Assembly (NCBI GenBank): GCA_963989245.1
Contig: OZ022345.1
Coordinates: forward strand, 51,012,349-51,076,348
Length of the DNA: 64,000 nucleotides
Direction of reading: 5' to 3'
DNA from: Nansenia antarctica
Taxonomy: Eukaryota; Chordata; Actinopteri; Argentiniformes; Microstomatidae
The position numbers and the translations under genes are program-made. Position 1 is the first letter of the stretch. Every line of letters begins with the position of its first letter. This document shows positions 33,276 to 44,060 of this stretch, in pieces. The notes beneath the pieces were generated by a model. It saw only the letters and a program-made list of their open reading frames with translations, ran no database searches and was not told where the DNA came from.

Positions 33276-33883
33276 CTGTCATTACGTGAAGCGCATTGAG
33301 TCGCATCTTGTAAGAAATGCGCTATACAAATAAAACTTGAATTGATTTGATCCCTTGTACACTTTTTTGGGCATTTGTGTTGCAACACACCTGTACATTG
33401 TGCACTCTACCCTGTTAGGCCCTTATTTTACTCTAGACAGAAGGGTCGTAACACTTGTTATTAATTCCATTTGGTATACCTCAAACTTTCTTGCATTTCT
33501 GGTGTTTGCATTTTACATATTCTAAATATATGCTATCTACATGTCGCACTGGATGGGGTTAGTGCTGTTGACTCATCAGAAAGTAAAGACTAATTCACAG
33601 AGTATGAAGATTCCAGTAAGGGTTTTTCTGAAGGAGCCCTAGTGCTGTTGACTCATCAGAAATAGAATGTTTTATTTAGCTCATCAGTGGGCACTCAGCA
33701 CCATGGACACCTCCAGCCCAGCACCTTGCATTGCACCACGGTTCCTGCCCTGATCCATGGATTACAACAATGATCGCCTGACCCTTGCCTGACTCCACCA
33801 AGTCCTTTGCCTGACCCCTCAAACCTGTTTGACCTAATAAAGTCCCACACCTGGGGTCATTGACATTCTTTTATTTATATACA

Positions 33884-35425
33884 GTTAGGTCTGGAAGTAT
33901 TTGGACAGTGACACAATTTCCATAATTTGGGCTCTGTATGCCACTACAAAGGATTTGAAATGAAACAATCAAGATGTAATTGAAGTGCAGACTTTCAGCT
34001 TTAATTCAAGGGGTTGTACAAAAATATTGTATGAAACATTTAGGAATTGCAACCATTTTTATACACAGTCCCCTCTTTTCAGGAGCTCAAAAGAAATTGG
34101 ACAAATTAACAATCATACAGTAAGTAAAATGTTCATTTTTAATACTTTGTCGAGAATCCTTTGCAGGCAATGACTGCCTGAAGTCTGGAACACATGGACA
34201 TCACCAAATGCTGGGTTTCCTCCTTTGTGATGCTTTGTCAGGCCTTTACTGCAGCAGTCTTCAGTTGTTGTTTGTTCGTGGGTCTTTCTGCCTTTAGTTT
34301 TGTCTTCAGCAAGTGAAATGCATGCTTGATTGGGTTGAGATCAGGTGATTGACTCTGGCCATTGCAGAATATTCCACTTCTTTGCCTTAAAAAACTCCTG
34401 GGTTGCTTACACACTATATTTTGGGTCATTGTCCATCTGTATTGTGAAGCACCATCCAATCAACTTTGCTGAATTTGTCTGAATCTGAGCAGACAGAATA
34501 TCCCTAAACACTTCAGAATTCATCTGTCTGCTTCTGTCTTCACATCATCAATAAACACTAGTGACCCAGTGCCATTGGAAGCCATGCATGTCCATGTCAT
34601 CACACTGCCTCCACCGTGTTTTACAGGTGATGTGGTATGCGTCGGATCATGAGCCGTTCCAAGCCATACTTTTTTCTTCCCATCATTCTGGTACAGGTTG
34701 ATCTTAGTTCCATCGGTCCAGGAATGCTGTTCCAAAACAGGGCTGGCTTTTTTAGATGTTTTTTTGTCAAAGTCTAATCTGGCCTTTCTATTCTTGAGGC
34801 TTATGAATGGCTTGCACCTTGTGGTGAACCCTCTGTATTTGCTTGTGTGAAGTCTTTCTTTTATGGTACACATGGATAATGATATGCCTACCTCCTGGAG
34901 ACTGTTCTTCACTTGGCTGGATGTTGTGACGGGGTTTTTCTTTACCATGTAAAGGATCCTGTGATCATCCACCACTCTTGTCTTCCATGGACGTCCAGAC
35001 CTTTTTGTGGTGCCGAGCTCACCAGTGCATTCTTTTTTTCTCAGAATGTACCAAACAGTTAATTTGGCCAGTATTAATGTTCCCACTATCTCTCTGATGG
35101 ATTTTTGTTTTGTTTTTACAGCCTAAGGATGGCCTGTTTCAGTTGCATTGAGAGCTCTGTTGACTGCATGTTGTGCGTATACAGCAACAGCCTCCAAATG
35201 CAAATGCCACACTTGGAATCAACTCAGACCTTTTACCTGCTTAATTGATAAAGAAATAATGAAGGAATAAATAGCCCACACTGGCCCATGAAACAGCTTT
35301 TGAGTCAATTGTCTAATTACTTTTGGTTATTATATATAAGAGCTATAATTCATAAACCCTTCCTTCAATTTGGATGTGAATACCCTTAACCTAAAGCTGA
35401 GAGTCTGCACTTTAAGCCCAGTAAA
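33884..35425 (-). mobile_element. Tc1/mariner-type transposon copy, one end lost
   Basis: The left end 'acagttaggtctggaagtat' at 33884 is a Tc1-like terminus that I know from fish, next to a TA. The minus strand carries transposase pieces: ELGTTKRSGRPWKTR, a helix-turn-helix-like part (VGISLSMCTIKERLH), LDQ-type changes and KHGGGSVMTWTCMASNGTGSL in 35086-34520, then NGQSQSPDLNPIKHAFHLLK in 34459-34238. Frameshifts separate them. The opposite terminus is missing where the sequence stops matching near 35425. Inactive. Confidence 0.8.
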
Positions 35426-35439
35426 TTCTGTTGGAAATC

Positions 35440-35765
35440 CCATATAAGATACGTTAGATCCAAAGTATCAAGGAGTATTGCAGTATTGTGCAGGGCAAAA
35501 CATATTCTGGAACAGAGGATGTTGTATACTCTATATTGTTGTCTTGTCTTACCCTATTTGAGTTACTGTGTGGAGATATGGGGAAATGAATATAAAAGCA
35601 CTTTAAACCCATTGATTACACTACAGAAAAAAGCTATGAGGATTGTACATGAGGTCGGATATCGTGATCACACTAATAACTTGTTCCTAATGTCAAAAAT
35701 ATGAAGGAAAGCAGAAATATTGCTCTTTAAAAAAAGGTTTAAATTATTTTTAATGAAAAAGTATT
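35440..35765 (+). pseudogene. LINE reverse transcriptase C-terminal fragment
   Basis: Reads VSRSIAVLCRAKHILEQRML, YCCLVLPYLSYCVEIWG, ITLQKKAMRIVHEVGYRDHT, all typical of the region after the RT active site in a CR1/L2/Rex-like LINE. Stops follow. No 5' part or tail is preserved. Confidence 0.75.
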
Positions 35766-36438
35766 AGAACGGATGATACTGAAATATATGTATTAATTAA
35801 TTGGATTATATAATGTAAGCATAATTGTTAAGTATAAACAGGGGTAGGACAGGCTTCTTCCTACTCCTTTTCGAACAATTGATAGGACTGTACTCTACAT
35901 ATTCGTTTTTTCCGTAGTTTCCACCGTAGTAAGGCGATTCATGGTTTCCACCGTAGTTTCCACCATAGTAAGGCGATGACGTAGTCTATGCAAATATGCA
36001 GGCGCGGTATGATGACGTATGGTACATCACATTTCCAGGTGATGGATTTGATATCCGCAGCTGGACCCTTCTCCCCTCTAGGGGTTTAATGACGTGGTGT
36101 ATCCGTAGGGGTATATCCGGGGTGTATCCGTGACCCGGATGCCGTGTAAATACAGCTGGACAGTGCAATTGCACGGGACGTAACGTGATCTCCCTCAGTT
36201 CATCATTAACCACTGATGCGGTAAGGTCATGTTTTCTGCAGGGTCTGAGATCGCATATAATTTAAGAGATTATTAATGTACCTATGTTTTATTTGAATGT
36301 TTAATGATCAAGATAGCTGTTTTGAGTTTCCCTGTTTATAGTATTTTAGTTTGGAACATATCACAAGTTTAGTAATATGAGTTTTAAGTTGTTAACGTTG
36401 ATGGCGCTAACGTGAATGTTCGTGTAACACCATTTTAG

Positions 36439-36498
36439 AATTTAGCTCGATGACCCTGCAAGTCCCGTGTCCAGAATTTGATGCACTGTTTTCTACAG
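36439..36498 (+). other. LTR exon-like block between intron-like segments (5' LTR)
   Basis: 60-bp block beginning aatttagctcgatgac, preceded by a 218-bp segment (36221-36438) that starts gtaagg and ends cattttag, and followed by gtaata. A copy of the block, joined directly to the sequence found before the intron-like segment (ctgatgcg), lies at 37110-37169. The block contains an ATG with 16 open codons (MTLQVPCPEFDALFST). Confidence 0.75.
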
Positions 36499-36615
36499 GT
36501 AATATTATTATTGTTGTGTTATTATATGTCTGTTGTTCTGTTAGTAGACCCTATTGTATGAGGTTGGGTCTTCCACCTCGCTAGTTTGCACCACGCTCGC
36601 GGCTTACCTAGCAGT

Positions 36616-36950
36616 CAGGGCCCCATTCCACTAAAGGTGGATCAGTATAGCGGCGATATAAATAAATGCGGCGCTCAGGCAACTCGAGATTGGAATTCAA
36701 GCCTCAGGTGATTCCTCGAACAAGGATCAGCCTTGTGTCATCAGTGTTCACAGAAGACAGGCTTACAAATCTTCGATATGGGCGCGTGCACGCAGACATA
36801 AAAAGCCCTGAAGTGTCTATCTGTCGAAATGAAGATACTCCACTCTGCAGGGGTACTACATTTGCGCAGCATTCCGAATTATTGATTTTTATGAAGACGG
36901 AAAAATAAGATGTAAAATAGTGCAATACTGCCGCAATTAACAAGGCGAGG
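36616..36950. repeat. Repeat of about 340 bp, copy 1 (inside the gypsy 5' LTR)
   Basis: From 'ccattccactaaaggtgg' to 'gcgagggaaatggtttg'. Nearly the same sequence lies at 37519-37868. It takes the place of about 75 bp of the LTR. Family unknown. Confidence 0.75.
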
Positions 36951-37215
36951 GAAATGGTTTGTTGTTGTTAAATGAATACCACTATATGATCACACAAGTG
37001 AAGATTTATGTAGTCTACACATTTTGTATTTTTGTTTTATATTATTGTTATAATTTGTGTAGTATGAGTGACTACTATATGTCTCAGTTCATTCTTAACC
37101 ACTGATGCGAATTTAGCTCGATGACCCTGCAAGTCCCGTGTCCAGAATTTGATGCACTGTTTTCTACAGAATAAATGAACGTGAGCCATCCAGCTGAGAG
37201 TGATTCATGCAAAGA

Positions 37216-37518
37216 TACACCCCGTCACATTGGTGCCGTGACCTATGGACCTGAAGTCAACTCTTCACCTTGACCCGGGACCACTCTGCTGGACCACTCC
37301 TGCGTGCTGTCTGGTGGGCGGCGTATGGTTTCACTCAGTTCATTCAGTGATGTTATGCACAAGTGATTTGTTGAATTAATGAATGTGATCACACATGTGA
37401 TCTGTGATTTATTTTAGTTTTATTGCTGTTTTGGTGACATTTTTCTTTACTGGTCTTTTATCTGATTAGTCTGTATAGTACTGTTTTATTGAATTGTAAT
37501 TCAACATGAGCTACAGAC
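37216..37518 (+). other. Gypsy primer-binding site and leader start
   Basis: 'tggtgccgtgacc' at 37218 follows the LTR end and is a typical LTR-retrotransposon primer-binding site. The rest is non-coding leader. Confidence 0.7.
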
Positions 37519-37868
37519 CAGGGGGCCGTTCCACTAAAGGTGGATCAGTATAGCCGCGATATAAATAAATGCGGCGCTCAGGCAACTCGAGATTGGAATT
37601 CAAGCCTCAGGTGATTCCTCGAACGAGGATCAGCCTTGTGTGATAAGTGTTCACAGAAGACAGGCTTACAAATCTTTGATATGGGCGCGTGCACGCAGAC
37701 ATACGCAGCCCCGAAGAGTCGATCTGTCGAAATGAAGATACTCCACTCTGCAGGGGTACTACATTTGCGCAGCATTCCGAATTATTGATTTTTATGAAGA
37801 CGGAAAAATAAGATGTAAAATAGTGCAATACTGCCGCAATTAACAAGGCGAGGGAAATGGTTTGGCAA
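37519..37868. repeat. Repeat of about 340 bp, copy 2 (gypsy leader)
   Basis: Second copy of the repeat at 36616-36950, closely matching throughout. No clear target duplication found. Confidence 0.75.
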
Positions 37869-37984
37869 GAAATTGCTGACCGATTAAATGCGTAGGTCAT
37901 ACTAGCCCCAGTTATTGTTATATGTTCATATTTTAATAAATGAATATTTACTACTGTGGTGATATCAGCAGCAGGCTACAAACC

Positions 37985-38013
37985 GTCATAACGCCACAAT
38001 GGCCTAGTGGTAC
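37985..38013 (+). other. tRNA-like A-box half, split by the Ginger element
   Basis: 'atggcctagtgg' matches the tRNA/SINE A box. The matching B-box half (ggtggttcaaatccc) is at 44100-44114, beyond the Ginger right end. Together they look like a tRNA-derived SINE head or tRNA pseudogene on the plus strand. Confidence 0.55.
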
Positions 38014-38102
38014 TGTCAGGCCAAAACCTGCCGCTTGCCAAAAGCTGCCGGGGGTGCGGCCTAACGCGTCACGACCAGCTGGCACGCGCACGCGTCACGA
38101 CC
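38014..38102 (+). repeat. Ginger terminal inverted repeat, left
   Basis: 89 bp identical in reverse to 43968-44056. Its inner part contains 'acgcgtcacgaccagctggc' as a subterminal repeat, a possible integrase binding site. Confidence 0.9.
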
Positions 38103-38539
38103 AGCTGGCGAGTGTTTTTGAAACCTCCGTTTTGGCCGCCATTAGCGAAAAGCTTTAATTTGGCTCTACAAGTGTTAATGTCATTTTATGAAGTTTTAAT
38201 ATGTTTTCAGGCGAGAAAGTAACCATATATATTCACAAAATGTATCCGGTTTATCAAAATGACCCTTATATCTATCTGATCTGACGGTTTTTTTCACAAC
38301 GTTATTACTAGTCACTTTAAGGCCCAGGAGGGAGTTAGCGATTAGCGATGTTTAGCTTAGCTTAGTTTAACAGAAGTATCTTCACTTTTAACATGACTTC
38401 CCGTGGTCGTAGAGGGCTGGTCGACGGCTTAAAATGACCGTGTAGACCTGTAGACCTTATCCAGCTATAGTCTTGTGTTTCTACCCCGGGCATAGCCGGT
38501 GTTATTCACGGACAAACACTCCTGTTAGAGTGGTTGTAG

Positions 38540-38966
38540 TACACTGGACATAGGTAACACATAGAGAGGCTCTATACAGTGACATAGGTAACACATAGAG
38601 AGGCTCTATACACTGACATAGGTAACACATAGAGAGGCTCTATACACTGACATAGGTAACACATAGAGAGGCTCTATACACTGACATAGGTAACACATAG
38701 AGAGGCTCTATACACTGACATAGGTAACACATAGAGAGGCTCTATACACTGACATAGGTAACACATAGAGAGGCTCTATACACTGACATAGGTAACACAT
38801 AGAGAGGCTCTATACACTGACATAGGTAACACATAGAGAGGCTCTATACACTGACATAGGTAACACATAGAGAGACTCTATACACTGACATAGGTAACAC
38901 ATAGAGAGGCTCTATACACTGACATAGGTAACACATAGAGAGGCTCTATACACTGACATAGGTAAC
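38540..38966. repeat. 34-bp minisatellite inside Ginger
   Basis: About 12 copies of a 34-bp unit, 'gacataggtaacacatagag' followed by 'aggctctatacact'. Copies are nearly identical. Confidence 0.9.
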
Positions 38967-39261
38967 AACATCTCTTCTAAGCCCAGTTTATTCCGTTCTC
39001 TATTGGTAAAGTGCTCCCGGTTTCAAAAGAAAGAAACGGAGGTCTGATCAGCAGATCATTTTCTCATAAAGTTGCAAACGCAACAAACACACCACAAGTC
39101 CACACTGATTCAGAAAACAGAATAAACTTTATATATAAATACACAACACTTCAGGGGGATAACGTTTGCAAAAGAACTGTACAGGTTACAATCAGGTATA
39201 TAATAATAGTTAGGGAGTAACATATCATTCACAAATTCAACAATAATAGAACAGATAAATA

Positions 39262-40013
39262 CACAGATAGCCCTGCTACGTCCTCCGTGAGGGCCCGTTC
39301 CCCTGTACATAAGTCCCTGTCCAGCCCTGCTACATCCTCCGTGAGGACCACCTCTACCACATCCTGGTGGTGTGTCTGAGGTGGTGGTGGTGTGTCTGAG
39401 GTGGTGGTGGTGGTGGTGTGTCTGAGGTGGTGGTGGTGGTGTGTCTGAGGTGGTGGTGGTGTGTCTGAGGTGGTGGTGGAGGGTTGGGGTAACATCTGGG
39501 AGGTTAGGGGATAACATCTGGAGGGTTGGGGGTAACATCTGGAGGGTTGGTGGGTAACATCTGGGGGGTTAGGTAACATCACACCAATCAGCTCTCCTGT
39601 TGAGGTAAGCAATAACCATCTTGTTAGTGTAAACACACAAACAAGCACAGATATGTACAGTCAAAATAACATTTTGTGAGTAAACACATTTCTAAATAAT
39701 CCCTATTCAATGTGACTTACCAGTGTACTGGGTGGATGGGGATGAAAGGTAACTGTCCAGATGTAATTTTGTCCAAAACATCTTGGTGCTGTGTGAATGA
39801 ATGAGCATACATTTAATGTATTAGTAATGAAACAATCAATATGAACATTTAAAAATAACAATGATGTAATTGTGGCTCATACTTGCAGTAGCCTGAGGTA
39901 GAGGTGGTCCTCTCTGAGGATGTGGTAGAGGTGGTCCTCACAGAGGATGTAGCAGGGCTGGACAGGGACTTATGTACAGGGGAACGGGCCCTCACGGAGG
40001 ACGTAGCAGGGCT
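39262..40013. repeat. Inverted duplication of about 95 bp and purine/TGG repeats
   Basis: 39262-39358 and 39905-40013 are inverted copies ('gctggacagggacttatgta' occurs in one and its reverse in the other). Between them lie 'ggtggtggtgtgtctgag' repeats (39365-39480) and 'taacatctggagggttgggg' repeats (39488-39575). It is downstream of the Ginger gene stop codon; reverse-strand frames here are probably not genes. Confidence 0.75.
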
Positions 40014-40169
40014 ATCTGTGTACAATCTGGAAAATACTTAAAAAACAACTTTACAAGCAGTACAAACAAATTCATTAGGAAACATAATATTAATTGACAC
40101 ACAAGACGAATGGAAAAACTTGGAACACCTCCTGCAGGATACCTGAAGCTCTGGTCGGATGGTCCTCCT

Positions 40170-43100
40170 TCAGATGCAGTGCACACTAACGTCCATAGTG
40201 TACACTGACTGGGCCGTGCGTGGACACCGTATGGAGCTGGGGAATGGTCTCAGGTGCCCATCCTGAAAGCAGGAAAAGAGGTGCTTACGCATATCAGACT
40301 GATCAAATTCCTTGCTTGCTGGGTCCTCACCTCTGCAGCATGTGAGACTGTTCGCAATAGCAAACAGCCCACAGTCTGAGCTGCCTCTCTGCTGCTGGAC
40401 ATCAGGCCACTGCAGAAGGACCTTGGGACCTGAAAAAGAGAGGAGACGTGTTATTTGAGAAATGAACTCCTCGGTCGACCCGTGACCAGAGGAGTCATAA
40501 ACGTTAACAGTACCTACCTCGCAGTTGATGTTACTTACCGTAACCCAGTGATTTGAACAAACATTTAAAATCTGAACAAACCCCTGGGTTGATGCAGGCA
40601 CGGAGGAGAGGAGGGAGAGGGACGTTGTGGCGTAGAGGCCTCCTACATGGGGATGTTGAGCCTGTAAAAGAGCCTGAGCATTGTCAATGGAGAGATCATT
40701 CAGCCAACAATTGGGAGTCAGAACGAAAGGCCTAAGCACCTCCAACCCGCTACGTAAAGCTGGACAGGCCCGCCCCAGCTGAGCATCTGTGATGATGACA
40801 TCTAGCAGCTGAGATGGTGCCTAAAAAACATAATGATGTTGGGTTAAAGGGACTGTCATGTTACAGTACTCAGCCATTGGAATTTTGAGTATTTAAAATG
40901 AATGAAGCTAGGATTTTTAAGTGTACCTGAAGTGAGTCCCACTCCGGCTCAGAGTTTAGCGGTTCAGGGTCATCAGAACACACTGGCTCCGGTGGATGGG
41001 ACACAGCTTTCTGAGTGGGCGGGCACGCTCGGAATCCTTAAGTCAATCAACAAAACAATTTTAGAATGACATCTTGTGGTAAAAAAAAATACAGTTTCAC
41101 ATTACATTAACTTTAAAATGTGAACTGTATGTTACACTTACTCGTCCGCAGAGGCTTCACTGAGGCATAGGGGGTTTTGGTTCCCAGTTGTTGGCCATCC
41201 AAGGTCTCCAACTGCACCAAATTGTTGTCCCCAACCTCAGTCACCCTGAAGAAAATATGTATTAATAATGGCAAAATTGGACATCACACATCACCCTCTC
41301 ATTCTGAATATTCTTAAAAGTCTAACATTTACCGGTACGTAGTTGGCCAGTCTGGGTCCATTGTGCCACCAGGTCTCCCACGTTTCCTCTCATTCTTCTT
41401 CAGGACCTCCATGCCCGGGAGGATCTCAAACCGCTTGGTTCCCTTCTTGATCCTCTTCCGGTAGCTTTCCCGCTGTTTCTCCTGGGCCTTCTCCACGTTG
41501 AGTCGCACCTTGATCGTTGAAGAAAAAGCGAAGCAGCAGAGATTGTAATTCTCTGTTGTGCAGTATAGCTCTGTATATTGCTGAGGCATTGTTATTGCTT
41601 TAGCAGTTACTTAGCATCACTCAGGTGGTTGTTCAGTATATAGTTGTGTAATATCTTTCACCTCGTCAAAGACCTCCTCATCCTTCTCAGCCCTGGCGTG
41701 GAAATAGTCTGCAGCGGTGTCTTCATCAATCTCGTCCACCTCCACAAAAGGACGGTCGCCTGTGATCTGAAATGAGAGGCAAATAGAGATACGCAATACA
41801 TACATTTGCATAGAGTTAGTGTTTTATTTTTTGTTTATATTGAGAATCAATTTGCAAAACAAATTATATATTATAAGAACAATAATATCAAGAGTTGACA
41901 TACCTCAGAGGACAGCCGTGGCTCCCGACCGTACATCAGGCGGTAGGGCGAGTACTTGGTGGAGGCCTGGACGCTGGTGTTATGTGCGAAAAGGATTAAC
42001 TTAAGGTTGTCCTCCCACCGTTCCTGGTGCCCATCCAGAGATTTCCCGATAGCCCTCTTGAGTGTTTGATTGGTCCGCTCGTCCAGCCCGTTGGTCTGGG
42101 GATGGTAGGCAGAGGTAATCCGGTGCTTCATCCCCCACTTCTCAAACAAAATCTGGTTGACCTAAAAAAGAAAGTAAGACAGAAGTCATTCGTTTTGTCC
42201 ATACAAGTATGTCCATAACTGTTACAAGATCATGGGCCGGTTTCACAGACAAGGCTTAAGCCTAGTCCTGGACTAAATCACACTTTCAATGTAAAATCTC
42301 CATTGAAGATGCTTTTTAGTCCAGGATTAGGCTTAAGCCTTGTCTGTGAAACTGGCCCCATATGTTTTAGCAAGTACATGACCTTGTTGCAGAACTCTTT
42401 GCCCTGGTCAGTCAGGATGACCTCCGGCGCACCATGGGTGTGGAAGATGTCTATCAGGGCCTGGGATGTTGCCACTGCCGTCTTGTCCTAGCAGTGTATA
42501 CACACAGGATATGGTACTATTATATTAATACTTATAATGTTAATTTTAAGATGAAAATTGGGATACATGGTGATGAACTGTTCAAGTACAATACATTCAA
42601 GTATTTTAAAAAGCATGGTCATGATCATTATATTTGAGAAAACAACACTAAACACAGATATAACACACCTGGATAGGAATGGCCTCCACCCACTTGGTGA
42701 AGAAATCTGTCGCTGTGAGGCAGTAGCGATTGCTATTCTTGGATGAGGCCTTGAACGGTCCGATGAGGTCCACACCTAGCAAGAAAAATGTGTTGGCATA
42801 CTCTAACATTGGACAAGCGGAAGTAAAACATTCACACTAAAAGAGCATACTGAAAGAAAGCATGGTGGGAAACAAGTCAAAACCCAAAAAAATAATTGGG
42901 ATATAAAAGTGTAGAACTCACCAATCATGTACCACGGTGAAACAGGCTTGATGCTCTTCAGCTCAGGGGCTTCAGTCTTCACCCTCTCAAACCTCTGGCA
43001 AGCCACGCAGGTACGGACCTTGAAACAAACAGTAAAGTGCAAGTTGAAATGAAATGTGAATGAATGAATGAATATTATCTGTGTGTAAAATACAATCTTG

Positions 43101-43584
43101 CTACTGTTTGTAAAACATAAAAACTAACTAAAGAAATAATAGATTTGCTTGCCCAGTCTTCACAATCCTTCACAATGCCAAACCAGAAGAAGCGCTGATT
43201 AATCTTGCCAATCATGCGCTTCACTCCGAAGTGACCGGCATGGACCTCGGTCAGCACTGCCTCCCTTTCCTCGTCTGACATGATGACCCTCCTTGGTGGC
43301 TGTCCCTTCTTGGGCCTCAAATACATGCGACCATCTACAACATCAAAAGGATTAGAGAAAAGAGACCAGGACTTGTTAAATAATGTTTTTTTGTTGTTGT
43401 TGTTTTTTTTACAGTAGTACACTACTTTATTGCTTTATGGGTTAATTTAACAAATCTTACCCTGAAGCATGTATTTCTCAGCTGCTCTCCGGAGAGCACG
43501 CTTCTTCTCTGCAGACATATCCTCCTGGAACTGGGCTTTGGACAGATATAAGAAAATGTCACTGTGGCTAGTATAGGATGCCAT
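40170..43584 (-). CDS. Ginger-like transposase: DD35E integrase fused to Ulp1/C48 protease
   Basis: Proposed exons, read leftwards: 43584-43461, 43334-43153, 43018-42922, 42775-42669, 42487-42383, 42161-41904, 41766-41662, 41508-41333, 41245-41142, 41036-40927, 40820-40170. Phases agree throughout; total 2,019 nt, 672 residues. Intron 2 uses a GC donor. Domains: zinc-binding HHCC at about 69-112 (HAGHFGVKRM, CVACQRF); integrase core with Asp137 (GVDLIGP), Asp197 (LTDQGKEF), Glu233 (TNGLDERTN), spacing DD35E; a basic/GPY-like linker; C-terminal Ulp1-type cysteine protease with His547 (NHWVTVSN), Asp565 (NVYDSS), Gln near 598-600 and Cys606 (SSDCGLFAIA). The integrase would cut and join the element's ends; the protease may act on SUMO or on the protein itself (inference). 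The first ATG is the least certain point; an upstream exon is possible. Confidence 0.8.
42233..42359. repeat. Hairpin MITE in a Ginger intron
   Basis: Inverted arms 'ggtttcacagacaaggctta' and their reverse flank a short centre. This hairpin is common in fish genomes as far as I know. It sits between exons 5 and 6 of the Ginger gene and would be spliced out. Confidence 0.75.
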
Positions 43585-43610
43585 ATCTATTATCTGATAT
43601 GTATACTAAT

Positions 43611-43612
<2 letters not shown>

Positions 43613-43666
<54 letters not shown>

Positions 43667-43729
43667 CAGATAAAACACAATTTCACTAGAAAACAATCAA
43701 TAAATGGTTGGAAAGCTAGCTATCAATGC

Positions 43730-43819
<90 letters not shown>
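43613..43819. repeat. (TA)n and (TG)n microsatellites inside Ginger
   Basis: (TA)n at about 43614-43660 and an 87-bp (TG)n at 43733-43819, upstream of the Ginger gene. Confidence 0.95.
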
Positions 43820-43823
<4 letters not shown>

Positions 43824-43967
43824 TATATAAGAGTAACGTATAAAAGGAAATTATAGGGTTATCTGTAGTAGTTCTCTGTAGTAGCAGGTGTGTCGTGTAG
43901 CAGGTGTTTCGTCGAGTAAAGTGCGGAGGATTAAACACAGCGCACTAGAATGACGTCACAGTCGCCA

Positions 43968-44056
43968 GGTCGTGACGCGTGCGCGTGCCAGCTGGTCGTG
44001 ACGCGTTAGGCCGCACCCCCGGCAGCTTTTGGCAAGCGGCAGGTTTTGGCCTGACA
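43968..44056 (-). repeat. Ginger terminal inverted repeat, right
   Basis: Perfect inverted copy of 38014-38102. The Ginger gene starts about 380 bp inside it, so the promoter is expected between this repeat and 43584. Confidence 0.9.
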
Positions 44057-44060
44057 GTAC

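Larger units (their letters stand above)
31792..36073. mobile_element. DNA element with about 50-bp inverted ends, inserted in the gypsy 5' LTR
   Basis: The 8-mer ccctctag borders it on both sides (31784-31791 and 36074-36081). The other LTR shows the uninterrupted site. Inverted ends match over about 47 bp starting near 31801 ('tccagctgcggatatcaaat') and at 36017-36066 in reverse, with one mismatch; the outermost 9 bp are less alike. No transposase of its own is visible. Cargo: a minisatellite, a Tc1-like copy and a LINE fragment. The 8-bp duplication would fit hAT, but the ends lack the usual CA start motif, so the superfamily is open. Confidence 0.7.
31728..37215 (+). repeat. Gypsy 5' LTR, interrupted
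   Basis: LTR pieces are 31728-31791, 36074-36615 and about 36950-37215. Compared with the intact 3' LTR, there is a clean 4.3-kb insertion and a replacement of about 75 bp by a repeat of about 340 bp (36616-36950). Both LTRs contain the split/joined segment described separately. Confidence 0.8.
38014..44056 (-). mobile_element. Ginger-like DNA transposon, apparently complete
   Basis: 6,043 bp with 89-bp perfect terminal inverted repeats beginning tgtcaggccaaaacctgcc (38014-38102 and 43968-44056). The 4-mer gtac lies outside both ends (38010-38013 and 44057-44060). TGT/ACA termini, a 4-bp target duplication and a gypsy-like DDE integrase fused to a Ulp1-type protease are, as I recall, the published traits of Ginger DNA transposons. 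The single gene is on the minus strand (40170-43584). It lies within the gypsy leader and inside a tRNA-like unit. Perfect inverted repeats and an unbroken gene suggest recent activity. Confidence 0.85.

Noticed and set aside
32361..33388. Reverse-strand frames with VQCSVVFSVVSS repeats
   Set aside because: Minisatellite artefact; no other coding signal.
38540..38966. CRISPR-like array of 34-bp repeats
   Set aside because: Units are contiguous with no unique spacers, in a eukaryotic transposon; it is a minisatellite.
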